Shown here: piece by piece, positions 52,471 to 61,731 of the stretch | Layout: each line of letters begins with the position of its first letter | How positions within the stretch are numbered: position 1 is the first letter of the stretch | NCBI GenBank assembly: GCA_900016865.1 | Contig: FIZI01000013.1 | Span: 105,996-169,995, forward strand | Length of the DNA: 64,000 nucleotides | Direction: 5' to 3' | DNA from: an uncultured Clostridia bacterium | GTDB taxonomy: Bacteria; Bacillota; DTU014 | Position numbers and translations under genes: made by a program | Notes under the pieces: generated by a model | What the model saw: only the letters and a program-made list of their open reading frames with translations | Database searches by the model: none | Told to the model about the DNA's origin: nothing

Positions 52471-53727
52471 TTCGGCTTCATTCTCAAGGTGTCCTTCGTA
52501 GTTGGGATACCGGACAACTTGATTTTCCCAGGTACGCAGAGTTATTGAGTCGTTGCTCCAACTGATGAGATACTCCGGCAGCATGGGCGTCTTGCCCAAC
52601 CCGCCGGGCGCGTTGATGATGTACGTTGGAACAGCTAGGCCTGACGTGTATCCGCGCAGGTTCTCCATAATCTGCAGCCCTTCTTCCACTCGGCAGCGGA
52701 AATGCGTTGTCCCTGTTACGCACTTGGGGTGGAAGATGTAATACGGGCGCACGCGGATTTTCAACAGCTCGTGGTTTAGCTTTTTCATGACGTGTTCGTT
52801 GTTGTTGATTCCTTTCAATAGGACTGCTTGGTTGCCGAGCGGTATACCCGCTCGCGTGAGTCGGTCGGCTGCAGCTGCGGCCTCGTCTGTCACCTCCACA
52901 GGTGAGTTGAACTGGGTGTTGATGTAGAGTGGATGGTGCTTCTCCAGCATTCTGCAGAGGTCGTCAGTAATCCTCTGAGGGAGTGTGACGAGAGTCCTTG
53001 TGCCTATCCGCTTGATCTCTACGTGCGAGATCCTGTCTAGCTCTGTGAGCAACCAGTCCAGAGTTGAGTCGTCCAGCATCAGAGCGTCCCCGCCCGTAAT
53101 CAAGACATCTCGAATCTCCGGATTGCTCCTGATGTACGCGATTGCTTCCTGCAAGTGCTCGGCCGGAGTGTGTTGGTCGATTTCTCCTATGGCTCGGCGT
53201 CTCTGACAGTGTCTACAGTACATTGGGCACTGGTTTGTCACCTTTATGATGAGTCTGTCAGGATAACGCCGAGTGATGGCAGGGGCAGGAGAAGTCTCCT
53301 CCTCGCACATAGGGTCAGGATCGCCCTTGGAGTCATACTCGAGTGAAGACGGAACTGACTGTAGGTATACAGGATCCAGCCGATCGTTTGGGTCCATTAG
53401 CGAGGCATAGTACGGTGATATGGACCACCGAAACTTGGCACCCACTTCTGCAATCGATCTCGCATCCTCTTCAGATAGATCGATTATTTGTCTCAAGACA
53501 GACACATCCGTGATCCTGTTTTTCATGTGCCAGTGCCAGTCATCCCAGTCCGCTTCAGACCCACCCAGAACCTTGAGAATGCGGGTGCGCCTCTTGCGTA
53601 TCTCCGCTGCGAGCTCTCTGCCTGAAGGGATTGTCTCTCGCGCTTTCAGGTAGTCGCTGATTCTCTCTCTCAGTTCAGCTGCTCGCCGCAGTGCCTTGGC
53701 TCGGTTTTGCATGTTGCCTGCATGCAA
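52453..53727 (-). CDS. eam: Glutamate 2,3-aminomutase (radical SAM, PLP)
   Basis: A 424-residue member of the lysine 2,3-aminomutase family. The cluster motif is CPMYCRHC (Cys167, 171, 174) and the PLP lysine is Lys379 in APGGLGKTP. Lysine aminomutases bind the side-chain amine with two aspartates; here those positions are Lys335 (FHPKCVTG) and Asn372 (YIINAPGG), the substitutions described for the Clostridium difficile glutamate 2,3-aminomutase. The expected product is beta-glutamate, a compatible solute. No ablB acetyltransferase is nearby, which agrees with this reading. The start at 53727 is tentative, since an in-frame ATG five codons later is equally possible. Confidence 0.87.
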   Translation of the reverse strand: MHAGNMQNRAKALRRAAELRERISDYLKARETIPSGRELAAEIRKRRTRILKVLGGSEADWDDWHWHMKNRITDVSVLRQIIDLSEEDARSIAEVGAKFRWSISPYYASLMDPNDRLDPVYLQSVPSSLEYDSKGDPDPMCEEETSPAPAITRRYPDRLIIKVTNQCPMYCRHCQRRRAIGEIDQHTPAEHLQEAIAYIRSNPEIRDVLITGGDALMLDDSTLDWLLTELDRISHVEIKRIGTRTLVTLPQRITDDLCRMLEKHHPLYINTQFNSPVEVTDEAAAAADRLTRAGIPLGNQAVLLKGINNNEHVMKKLNHELLKIRVRPYYIFHPKCVTGTTHFRCRVEEGLQIMENLRGYTSGLAVPTYIINAPGGLGKTPMLPEYLISWSNDSITLRTWENQVVRYPNYEGHLENEAEQEEPA

Positions 53728-53868
53728 AGGCTAAGTCACCCCTTTCCAATGGTCTTTTCTGTGGGTAATTCGCTGTGGGTACTTTTTTATTGTACTCACA
53801 GAGAAAGCTATAAGTCAAATTGAGTAAAGAATAACAGAGCTATCTCGGAGTTCGAGGCGTTTAGATTG

Positions 53869-53877
53869 TGCTACAAT
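53869..53877 (+). promoter_or_regulatory. Extended -10 promoter before rimO
   Basis: TGC-TACAAT, an extended -10 element 60 bases before the rimO start, in the divergent gap with the aminomutase gene. No clear -35. Confidence 0.45.
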
Positions 53878-53936
53878 ACTAGCGTCACCAGCAACTCTTG
53901 CTTGGACCGAAATGGGTATGTCGAAAGGGTGGTCAA

Positions 53937-55295
53937 GTGGTTGCGAAACAGTCTGTTGTCATTGTATCCCTCGGTTGTAACAAGAACCTCGTCGATTCGG
54001 AGGTCATGGCAGGGATCCTATCTGAAAAAGGCTACGAGTTGGTCGCTTCACCTAGTGAGGCAAACATAGGTATTGTCAATACCTGTGGGTTTATCGAGTC
54101 CGCCAAGCAGGAGTCAGTTGATGCCATTCTCGATCTTGTCGACTATGCACAGTCTGAGCAGCGACCGTCCGTGTTGATTGTCGCGGGTTGTCTAAGCCAG
54201 AGGTACGCTGATGAGCTTCTTGACGAGTTTCCCGAGGTCAACGCGGTGGTCGGGACAGGTGAGTTTTTTCGGATTGATGAGATATTAGACAGAGTGTACT
54301 CCGGCGAGAGGGTCAAGGCTGTTGGAACTCCCTCTTATCTTTATGATCACAGAACGCCTCGGCTACTCTCTACGCCCAGACACTATGCTTACCTGAAGAT
54401 AGCAGATGGGTGCAACAATCGCTGCTCGTACTGCGCCATACCGAGCATCCGCGGGTGTATGAGGAGCCGCAAGCAAGAGTCTGTTGTATTCGAGGCTCGA
54501 GCGTTGGCGGACGCAGGATGCAAAGAGCTGATTCTCGTCGCTCAAGACACCACTGCCTATGGTGTTGATCTGTACGGTAGGCCTGCTCTGCTGGACTTGG
54601 TGCGGGCTGTGAGCAAGGTAGACGGGATAGAGTGGATACGCTTGTTGTACACTTACCCTACCCGCATCACTGATGACCTCTTGCGGGTCATAGCGGACGA
54701 ACCGAAGGTCGTACGCTATCTTGATATTCCGATCCAGCATGTCAACAAGCGCATACTCGCGTCGATGAACAGGTCCGGAGACCGGGCCAGTCTCTCCAGG
54801 ATGATTGGTCGTATTCGCGAAGCTGTTCCAGGGGTAACGATTAGGACTTCGCTGATTGTGGGCTATCCGGGCGAGACTGATGACGAGTTCTCAGAACTAC
54901 TCGAGTTTGTTGCTGAGCAAGAGCTCGATCGCGTAGGTGTTTTCATCTATTCGCAGGAGGAGGGAACTCCCGCCGGACAAATGCCCGACCAAGTTCCTGA
55001 GCAAGTGAAAAAGGAACGGTATGCCGAGTTGATGGAGCTACAGAAGTCGATATCTCTCAAGAAGATGAAGCGGCGAATAGGGTCTGTAGAGCGCGTGATC
55101 ATTGACGGTGTCTCAGAGGAGTCCTCCCTTCTCACCGTAGGCCGATCCGAGGGTGAGGCACCTGAAGTGGACGGGCTCATATACATCGGCAATGCCCATC
55201 CTCAGCCGGGGTCGTTCGTAAACGTGAGGCTGACGGATGCATCGGAATATGACCTGGTTGGAGAGGTAGTCGATACTCCGGATACTGCAGACTAG
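53937..55295 (+). CDS. rimO: Ribosomal protein S12 methylthiotransferase RimO
   Basis: A radical SAM enzyme that methylthiolates an aspartate of ribosomal protein S12. About 452 residues from GTG 53937, which follows AAAGGGTGG; an in-frame TTG at 53898 is less likely. The N-terminal MTTase domain has SLGCNKNLVDSEVM, NTCGFI and AGCLSQRY. The radical SAM motif GCNNRCSYCAIPSIRG comes next, and the C-terminal TRAM domain (about 385-445) closes the protein. The SLGCNKNLVDSE form separates RimO from MiaB and MtaB. Confidence 0.95.
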   Translation: MVAKQSVVIVSLGCNKNLVDSEVMAGILSEKGYELVASPSEANIGIVNTCGFIESAKQESVDAILDLVDYAQSEQRPSVLIVAGCLSQRYADELLDEFPEVNAVVGTGEFFRIDEILDRVYSGERVKAVGTPSYLYDHRTPRLLSTPRHYAYLKIADGCNNRCSYCAIPSIRGCMRSRKQESVVFEARALADAGCKELILVAQDTTAYGVDLYGRPALLDLVRAVSKVDGIEWIRLLYTYPTRITDDLLRVIADEPKVVRYLDIPIQHVNKRILASMNRSGDRASLSRMIGRIREAVPGVTIRTSLIVGYPGETDDEFSELLEFVAEQELDRVGVFIYSQEEGTPAGQMPDQVPEQVKKERYAELMELQKSISLKKMKRRIGSVERVIIDGVSEESSLLTVGRSEGEAPEVDGLIYIGNAHPQPGSFVNVRLTDASEYDLVGEVVDTPDTAD

Positions 55296-55451
55296 GCCAA
55301 GACGCAGTGCGCTGAGCTCGTATCACGAGAGCTGAGGGTTTGGCGTAGATATAGTTGTAGTCGACTGGAAGCTCCCGGTGACACTGGAAAGCCGACTGTC
55401 GATGACTTCTTGGGGATGCATAGGTCTGTTCTTCATGCAGGAGGCGGTTTG

Positions 55452-56570
55452 GTGAGCAGAGAGCGTCTTACTTGGGCGGAGATAGACCTTTCGGCAATCA
55501 GGCACAACGTCAGGGTTATTCGTCAACTAGCTCGCAAGAACGTGGAGATCATGGCAGTGGTCAAGGCTGACGCCTATGGCCATGGGAGCGTGCCTGTCGC
55601 CAAGGCTGTTGTTGAAGCAGGTGCAGACAGACTGGGAGTCGCCAGCCTAAGCGAAGCAATTGAACTGCGAGAGGCGGGCGTCTACTTTCCAATCCAAATA
55701 CTTGGATGCTCATTGCCGGAGCAAGCGGTGGAGATAATCCACTACAACCTTGCTCAGACTGTAAGCAATGAAGAAATCGTGTATGCACTGTCAAAGGCAG
55801 CGGTCAAGGAAAAGAAGATCGCGCGTATCCACGTCAAGGTGGATATTGGAATGGGTAGGGTTGGAGTGGCTGCAGACAAACTCGGGGAATTTGTCACAAA
55901 GATCTCAGCGTATGAGGCAGTACGTGTCGAAGGCATCATGACGCATCTTCCTTGTGCAGATGAGCCTTTTGATGAATTCACTCCTTCACAGATCAAACGA
56001 TTCGCACAACTCATCTCCGATACAAGGATCAGATCTCTGGGAGCACGTTATCATGCCGCTAACAGCGCAGGCATAGTCAGATACCCGGCGAGTCATTTTG
56101 ACCTAGTTAGGCCTGGACTGATGATTTACGGGGCCACTACTGTGCCAGACTGCCCTGTACAGAAGCTGCTGAAGCCTGCTCTATCGCTGCGTTCTCAGAT
56201 TGTTCAGATACGGGAGATGAGAGAAGGCGATCCTGTGAGTTACGGCAGCACACATCGTTTGCCTAAGGACACTTTGGTCGCAGTGGTCCCGATTGGATAC
56301 GCTGATGGATTCTCACGTGCCCTCTCCAATAAAGCGTGGGTGTTGGTGAATGGCAAGAGAGCGCCTGTGATCGGTCGAGTTTGCATGGATCAGTGCCTGA
56401 TAGATGTTGGTGAGGTGGACAATGTCCACCTGGGTGACATTGTGACTCTGATAGGCACCGACAACGGTGAGTCGATCCGCGTAGAGGATGTCGCGGCTGC
56501 GGCAGGTACTATTCCGCATGAGATCTTGTGCACAATTGGCAAGAGAGTAGAGCGAGTGTACAGGAATTAA
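55452..56570 (+). CDS. alr: Alanine racemase
   Basis: Supplies D-alanine for peptidoglycan; in some spore formers a second copy modulates spore germination. 372 residues from GTG 55452, with AGGAGG seven bases upstream. The PLP lysine is in AVVKADAYGHG (about 34-44). VKVDIGMGRVG, HAANSAG, RPGLMIYG, VPIGYADGFSR and RVCMDQCLIDV (substrate-side region) are all present. The 156 bases upstream of it contain no gene. Confidence 0.95.
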   Translation: MSRERLTWAEIDLSAIRHNVRVIRQLARKNVEIMAVVKADAYGHGSVPVAKAVVEAGADRLGVASLSEAIELREAGVYFPIQILGCSLPEQAVEIIHYNLAQTVSNEEIVYALSKAAVKEKKIARIHVKVDIGMGRVGVAADKLGEFVTKISAYEAVRVEGIMTHLPCADEPFDEFTPSQIKRFAQLISDTRIRSLGARYHAANSAGIVRYPASHFDLVRPGLMIYGATTVPDCPVQKLLKPALSLRSQIVQIREMREGDPVSYGSTHRLPKDTLVAVVPIGYADGFSRALSNKAWVLVNGKRAPVIGRVCMDQCLIDVGEVDNVHLGDIVTLIGTDNGESIRVEDVAAAAGTIPHEILCTIGKRVERVYRN

Positions 56571-56653
56571 GCGCTTATTGGAGACTGAACTAGTGCAATG
56601 AGCCCCAGCTTTTGGGCCAATTTCAAGTACTATATTTTCATACCATATTTTGT

Positions 56654-56682
56654 TTGATTTGTCCTCTTTTTTGTGTTATAAT
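56654..56682 (+). promoter_or_regulatory. Sigma-A promoter for the LuxR-type gene
   Basis: TTGATT (56654) and TATAAT (56677), 17 bases apart, in an AT-rich stretch after alr. Confidence 0.7.
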
Positions 56683-56804
56683 CCATACAAACCGTACTGC
56701 ATGCAGAAAATTCGGTTGGTTTGGCTATTGCCAAGTATCTTAGGAAGGAGGCTAGGTTCCCCAGGTACAGAACGACGTCGTCTGGCGACTTGGCGGACAA
56801 GCTT

Positions 56805-57080
56805 ATGTCTGACGAGAGAAAAGACAAGGATGTCGATGGCGTAGGCGAACCAAGACGTGCTTCGGGTGCACCCTATCGGGTTCACAAACTCACCCGCTCG
56901 GAGCGCAGGGTGCTTTCACTGGTTGCTCAAGGATTGCCAAACAAGGAAGTGGCCGACAAGCTGTTTGTCAGCGTCAATACTGTCAAGACACACCTCCAGC
57001 ACATATTCAAGAAGCTCGGAGTGACAAACCGGAGAGACGCCGCACGAGCCTACAAAGACGTGCTTAGAAGGTATATCTAG
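56805..57080 (+). CDS. Stand-alone LuxR/GerE-type HTH transcriptional regulator
   Basis: A LuxR-type DNA-binding domain without a receiver or sensor domain. LTRSERRVLSLVAQGLPNKEVADKLFVSVNTVKTH spans about residues 29-63, with the recognition-helix signature TVKTHLQHIFKKLGV. Size and layout recall GerE, the late mother-cell regulator, but the sequence is not clearly GerE. The start is uncertain: ATG 56805 gives 91 residues but has a poor ribosome site. The frame is open back to TTG 56721, and a strong AAGGAGG at 56745 precedes no in-frame start. It has its own promoter and is convergent with the YigZ-type gene, six bases away. Confidence 0.8.
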   Translation: MSDERKDKDVDGVGEPRRASGAPYRVHKLTRSERRVLSLVAQGLPNKEVADKLFVSVNTVKTHLQHIFKKLGVTNRRDAARAYKDVLRRYI

Positions 57081-57085
57081 CGAGA

Positions 57086-57733
57086 TCAGTCACTGATTAG
57101 GTGGGGTTGATCGTCATCAACAGTGACTTCATCGCAGATATTTGTGAGGGAGTCGACCAACTGGTCGCACTGGCCGGCTTCTACGCACGCGGTCAACTCC
57201 ACCCTATCTGTGAACACTCGATCCTCCACCAACGCGTCGAAGCTCCGCAGCACATGATCTACCTGTCCTAGTCGCGAGTATTGACAGATTGCACGCACCC
57301 TTCGAGCCACTACACAGTCTTTGATACCGGCTTCGTCAATCAGCTGCTGCGCAGCCGTAGAGTAGGCTTTGATTAGTCCGGGTATCCCCAGTTTGCGTCC
57401 TCCGAAATAGCGCGTCACTACTATCACGCAGTTGCGTAGGTCATTCGCTCTTATCACGGATAGAATCGGCCTCCCGGCTGATCCGGAAGGCTCACCTGCA
57501 TCGCTGAAGTACTCAATCTCCGGGCCGGGAGCTCCTGTACGATACGCCCAGCAGTTGTGTGTAGCGTCTCTGTATTCCTGCTGTACCGAGGCGATATATG
57601 CACGCGCTTCATCAGCGTCCATTACCGTATCGCCGTGGGCAATGAACTCCGACCGTTCAACGGTCATCTTAGTGGAATGAGGCCTGGCCAGCGTCTTGTA
57701 TGAGTAGCTGCGCTTACTCTGCACACCATTCAC
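57086..57733 (-). CDS. yigZ: YigZ/IMPACT family protein (UPF0029)
   Basis: A 215-residue YigZ-type protein. The N-terminal IMPACT domain has ATHNCWAYR, SDAGEPSGSAGRPIL and VIVVTRYFGGRKLGIPGLIKAY, followed by the C-terminal DUF1949-like ferredoxin fold (about 140-205). The family resembles eukaryotic IMPACT and may act in translation control; the bacterial role is unclear. GTG 57733 follows AGGACGATAGG on the minus strand. Confidence 0.88.
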   Translation of the reverse strand: MNGVQSKRSYSYKTLARPHSTKMTVERSEFIAHGDTVMDADEARAYIASVQQEYRDATHNCWAYRTGAPGPEIEYFSDAGEPSGSAGRPILSVIRANDLRNCVIVVTRYFGGRKLGIPGLIKAYSTAAQQLIDEAGIKDCVVARRVRAICQYSRLGQVDHVLRSFDALVEDRVFTDRVELTACVEAGQCDQLVDSLTNICDEVTVDDDQPHLISD

Positions 57734-57902
57734 CCTATCGTCCTAGATGTACTGTTCTACAACTGATTATACAGGAACAACTCTATTCAGATTGTAATCC
57801 ATGTTTTCCTGAGGGATCAACCCGACCGATGTAGTCCCAAAAACCATGTCAGGCGACCAGGTACTTGGGGAGGAGGGATTGCATACTGCATGTCAAACTA
57901 CT

Positions 57903-57964
57903 ACTGAGTCACTCGATTCCAGAGATTTGCCGTTTTGTGACTCAGTGGTTTCCCGCGTCATAAT
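57903..57964 (+). promoter_or_regulatory. Promoter with overlapping inverted repeat before the UPF0182 gene
   Basis: TTGTGA (57935) and CATAAT (57959), 18 bases apart. A perfect 10-bp inverted repeat, ACTGAGTCAC (57903-57912) and GTGACTCAGT (57937-57946), has its right arm over the -35. The 24-base spacer could form a loop in RNA, or the arms could be a DNA operator. The rest of the 271-base gap shows nothing recognisable. Confidence 0.45.
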
Positions 57965-58004
57965 CGGCGGGTAGAGTCGGCGCGGCCAGAGGAGACTGTG
58001 ATTT

Positions 58005-60731
58005 ATGAAGGCTAGGTTTTATGTGCTTCTCGTCTTAATCCTCATCATCTTGCTGCTAGGCAGCGGTGCTGTGGTGTGGTTGACTGACTGGATCTGGCTC
58101 AGGCACTTGGGATACGCAGACATCATGTTGAAGTCGATCGGTTACAAGCTCGCCTGCGGCATCGCGGCTGCAGCGGTTACATTTGTGATTGTCTACCTAA
58201 ACTTGTCCATTGTTCTAAGGTCTTTTCGACGGCCTAGAATACTGGACATCGGAGCCGATGGCCGGGTGTTGGAAAACAAGTGGGCTACTTGGTTGGCCTT
58301 GGTAATCTCGATCGCGTTGGCTGCGGTCTATGGGCTTAGTGCATCCAACAGATGGTTGGATGTTCTTTCCTTCTTCAATCCGGTCTCCTTTGGCGTTGAC
58401 GAACCTCTGCACGGGATTGACGTGTCCTTTTATGTGTTCCGACTTCCCGCCCTGCGTTTGCTGCACTCCTATGCGCTCTCGCTCTTGATCGTGGTGGGGT
58501 TCTTAGCATTCATTGGGTATCTTGCTTCCGGTTCGGTATCTTTTGCATTCCGACAACTGAGGATGGCTCCGAGTGCCTTGGCACATATTGCATTGCTGAT
58601 AGCCTTGGTGTTCCTGGTCCAGGCCGGAGGATACTGGCTCAACACATATGACCTTGTCTTCTCAACCCGGGGCATGATATACGGAGCAGGTTACACGGAC
58701 GCTCGCGTAATCCAGCTGGGCTACAAGATCATGGCTGCGGTTACTGTTGTCGCGGCTGCGGCCGTGCTTGTCGATGCGGCTTTCCGGAGGCTGAGGTTCT
58801 TAGTCCCCACGATTCTCTGCCTTATAGCAGTGTCGTTGGTCTTCAACGGCCTGATTCCGGGTATTGTTGAGAGGTTTTACGTGAAGCCCAATCAAGCCCA
58901 GCTCGAATCGACGTATATTGCGAACCATATTACGATGACAAGAGCCGCATATGGGCTCGATGTCGTTGAGGAAGCGCAGTTTTCCGTCAGCGAGGATCTG
59001 ACGGTTGAGAGCCTTATAGAGAACTACGATGTCATCTCAAATATCCGCCTTTGGGACTGGCGTCCGCTCTTGGATACGTACACTCAGACCCAGTCCAATA
59101 AGGCATATTACCAGTTTGATGAGGTAGACGTTGATCGGTACATGATCGATGGCGAGTACCGTCAGGTGATGCTTTCTGGCCGTGAGATGAACCCGGATGC
59201 GGTGCCGGGAGAAGCGAGGAACTGGATCAACCGCCATCTGGTTTATACGCACGGTTACGGAATCGTAATGAGCTATGCTACTGAAATAACAGACGAAGGG
59301 TTTCCCGTGTACGTGATCCAGGGCATTCCGCCTGTATCCGAGCCTGGACTCGAGGTTGAACGCCCTCAGATCTACTACGGTGAGAGGACCGATTACTACG
59401 CCATTGTCAACAACAACTACGGCGGCGTAGGTGAGTTTGACTACCCGGCCGGTGACCGCAATGCGTATATCAAGTACGATGGCGACGGAGGGATCTCGTT
59501 GGCATCGCCGCTGGTCAAGGCCCTTTTCGCGTTGCGATTTCGCAGCACCGACATCCTCTTGGCAGATGCTATAACCAGCGAGAGCCGTATTATGATCTAT
59601 CGCAACATCGCAGAGAGGGTCACACGTATAGCTCCGTTCCTTCGGTACGACTCGGATCCATACCTTGTGCTAGCGGACGGGAGACTCTTTTGGATAATAG
59701 ATGCGTATACAGTGACTGACCGCTACCCATACTCGACGCCCTATCGGGGGTGGGGAAACTACGTCCGCAACAGCGTAAAGGTTGTTGTCGACGCATATCA
59801 CGGCAGTGTGAAGTACTACAGATGGGATGAAGACGACCCGATTGCCGAGTTCTACAGCAAGGCCTTTCCCGGCTTTTTCTCTGACCTAAGTGATCTGTCT
59901 TCGGAAATTAAGGCGCACTTCAGATATCCTGAAACCTTGTTTGCGATCCAGGCAAGGATACTAGGGACCTACCATATGACTGATGTATCCATGTTCTACA
60001 ACAAGGAGGATCAGTGGCAGATTCCAATGGAGCAATATCAGTCAGTGTCTGCTCCCGTGCAGCCCTACTACATGATTACCCGGCTCCCCGGCAGCGACGT
60101 GGCTGAGTACGTCTTGATGATCCCGTACTCGCCGGTGGGCAAGAACAACATGACTGCCTTATTTGTCGCCGGGTGTGACGGAGACCGGTATGGGCGCCTA
60201 ACTCTTTATCGACTGCCAAGGGGAGAGACAGTCAGAGGCCCTCTTCAGATCGAGAATCTGATAGACGGTGATGATCAGATCTCGCGTGATCTTACCTTGT
60301 GGAATCAGCAGGGATCTAGAGTTATTAGAGGCAATCTAATGGTCGTACCGGTGGCAAATTCGCTCTTGTATGTTGAGCCGATCTTCCTCGAACCTGAGGG
60401 TACGCCTTTCCCTGTGCTCAAGCGCGTTGCAGTATCATACGCAGGCCGCGTCGTGGCAGAGCCTTCACTAAGAGCCAGCCTCGACAGGCTGTTCGGCAGT
60501 TTGAAGGCTCCGGCTTCCGGTGAGACACCGATTGCCGATGCTGACGATGAGCAGAGGGTGAGCGAGCCGTCTAGCGATCGAACTAGCGAGCCTTCTGCAG
60601 AGGACGCGCTCAGGGTGTTTAACGAAGCCAGAGAAGCCGTGCAGAGCAATGACTGGGCAGCCTATGGACGAAAGCTGGACGAGTTGGAGACGATATTGAA
60701 CCAACTGGTGAAGGAGTCTGCGTTTGATTGA
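58005..60731 (+). CDS. UPF0182 family integral membrane protein
   Basis: A 908-residue member of UPF0182 (COG1615), a large membrane protein family of unknown function common in Clostridia, cyanobacteria and actinobacteria. Residues 1-290 form about seven transmembrane helices (first at 5-27). A long extracytoplasmic domain follows with conserved family blocks such as RLWDWRPLLDTY, YGERTDYYAIV, SYRGWGNYVRNSVK-like TPYRGWGNYVRNSVK, and MPYSPVGKNNM-like MIPYSPVGKNNM. The acidic C-terminal ~70 residues (STRDxxSEPS region) may form a coil. ATG 58005 follows AGAGGAG. It overlaps the glycosylase gene by four bases. Confidence 0.92.
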   Translation: MKARFYVLLVLILIILLLGSGAVVWLTDWIWLRHLGYADIMLKSIGYKLACGIAAAAVTFVIVYLNLSIVLRSFRRPRILDIGADGRVLENKWATWLALVISIALAAVYGLSASNRWLDVLSFFNPVSFGVDEPLHGIDVSFYVFRLPALRLLHSYALSLLIVVGFLAFIGYLASGSVSFAFRQLRMAPSALAHIALLIALVFLVQAGGYWLNTYDLVFSTRGMIYGAGYTDARVIQLGYKIMAAVTVVAAAAVLVDAAFRRLRFLVPTILCLIAVSLVFNGLIPGIVERFYVKPNQAQLESTYIANHITMTRAAYGLDVVEEAQFSVSEDLTVESLIENYDVISNIRLWDWRPLLDTYTQTQSNKAYYQFDEVDVDRYMIDGEYRQVMLSGREMNPDAVPGEARNWINRHLVYTHGYGIVMSYATEITDEGFPVYVIQGIPPVSEPGLEVERPQIYYGERTDYYAIVNNNYGGVGEFDYPAGDRNAYIKYDGDGGISLASPLVKALFALRFRSTDILLADAITSESRIMIYRNIAERVTRIAPFLRYDSDPYLVLADGRLFWIIDAYTVTDRYPYSTPYRGWGNYVRNSVKVVVDAYHGSVKYYRWDEDDPIAEFYSKAFPGFFSDLSDLSSEIKAHFRYPETLFAIQARILGTYHMTDVSMFYNKEDQWQIPMEQYQSVSAPVQPYYMITRLPGSDVAEYVLMIPYSPVGKNNMTALFVAGCDGDRYGRLTLYRLPRGETVRGPLQIENLIDGDDQISRDLTLWNQQGSRVIRGNLMVVPVANSLLYVEPIFLEPEGTPFPVLKRVAVSYAGRVVAEPSLRASLDRLFGSLKAPASGETPIADADDEQRVSEPSSDRTSEPSAEDALRVFNEAREAVQSNDWAAYGRKLDELETILNQLVKESAFD

Positions 60732-61666
60732 CACTGGATTTCGGCGGTAGTAACAACACCTTAATTGTACAAGGATTGACAGCCTTTGACCTCGAGAACA
60801 CAGTGACCTGCGGACAGGCCTTCCGGTGGCGACGTGTGGGTGATTCTTACCACTGCGTGGTTCGCGGCCGCCTACTAGTCGCACAGTCTAGCAATGGCAT
60901 TCTACAGGTGTCCGATTACTCCTTGGAACCAGTCGAAGTGAGTGATCTGGTTGACCTGGTCGTTGACTACTTCTGCCTGCAAGCTGATCACGCCCACACT
61001 GAGGCGGTTCTCAGAGAGCTTGACCCTGTAGTTGCTGAAGCCATTGACTTCGCGCCGGGCATTCGCATACTTGCCCAAGAACCGTGGGAGTGCCTGATCA
61101 GCTATGTGATTTCTGCAAGGAATTTTATCCCTTCGATTAGATCGACCGTTGCGCGGCTCGCAGAGAGATTTGGTGAGCGCGTCTCGAATGACGAATATGA
61201 ACAGGTGTACGGGATGCAATGGTACGCTTTTCCAACGGCGGATTCGCTCGCTGATGCATCTGTACGCGATATCGAGGAGTGCGGCGCTGCTTTTCGAGCA
61301 CGGTATATATCCAAGCTTGCCAACCTCGTGGCTTCCGGCGAAGTAGACCTCACGGAGATCGCTTGGTTGCCCTACAGGAGTGCCAAGGAGAAGCTAATGT
61401 CCCTGTACGGCGTGGGACCTAAGATAGCCGAGTGCGTCCTGTTGTCCTCAATGAGGAAATATGAGGCCTTCCCAATAGACGTCTGGATTAGCCGCGTCCT
61501 GCGCTTCGTTTATCTGCGAGATCCTAAGGCAAGCCTTAAGCAGATGGAGGCGTTTGCAAAGAGCAAGTTCGGAGATCTCGCTGGTTTTGCTGAACAGTAC
61601 TTGTTCCACTGGGCGAGGACGCTGAAAGGCGATTACCTGAGAAGGCTTGATCAGGCCACGAAATAA
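60728..61666 (+). CDS. ogg: OGG1-type 8-oxoguanine DNA glycosylase/AP lyase
   Basis: A 312-residue homologue of eukaryotic OGG1, a form found in some Clostridia, which removes 8-oxoguanine and cleaves the AP site. The helix-hairpin-helix LYGVGPKIAECVLL carries the catalytic Lys232, and Asp251 in AFPIDVWISRV is the conserved aspartate. The N-terminal beta domain begins DLENTVTCGQAFRWRR, and ISARNFIPSIR precedes the HhH. TTG 60728 overlaps the UPF0182 stop (TTGA), so the two genes are probably co-translated. Confidence 0.92.
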   Translation: MTLDFGGSNNTLIVQGLTAFDLENTVTCGQAFRWRRVGDSYHCVVRGRLLVAQSSNGILQVSDYSLEPVEVSDLVDLVVDYFCLQADHAHTEAVLRELDPVVAEAIDFAPGIRILAQEPWECLISYVISARNFIPSIRSTVARLAERFGERVSNDEYEQVYGMQWYAFPTADSLADASVRDIEECGAAFRARYISKLANLVASGEVDLTEIAWLPYRSAKEKLMSLYGVGPKIAECVLLSSMRKYEAFPIDVWISRVLRFVYLRDPKASLKQMEAFAKSKFGDLAGFAEQYLFHWARTLKGDYLRRLDQATK

Positions 61667-61731
61667 GTGATTCCGGCGGCGCAGTCAATGCACGCCGGGT
61701 GTCTTTTCGGGGTGGAGGTGGGTTCGGTTCA

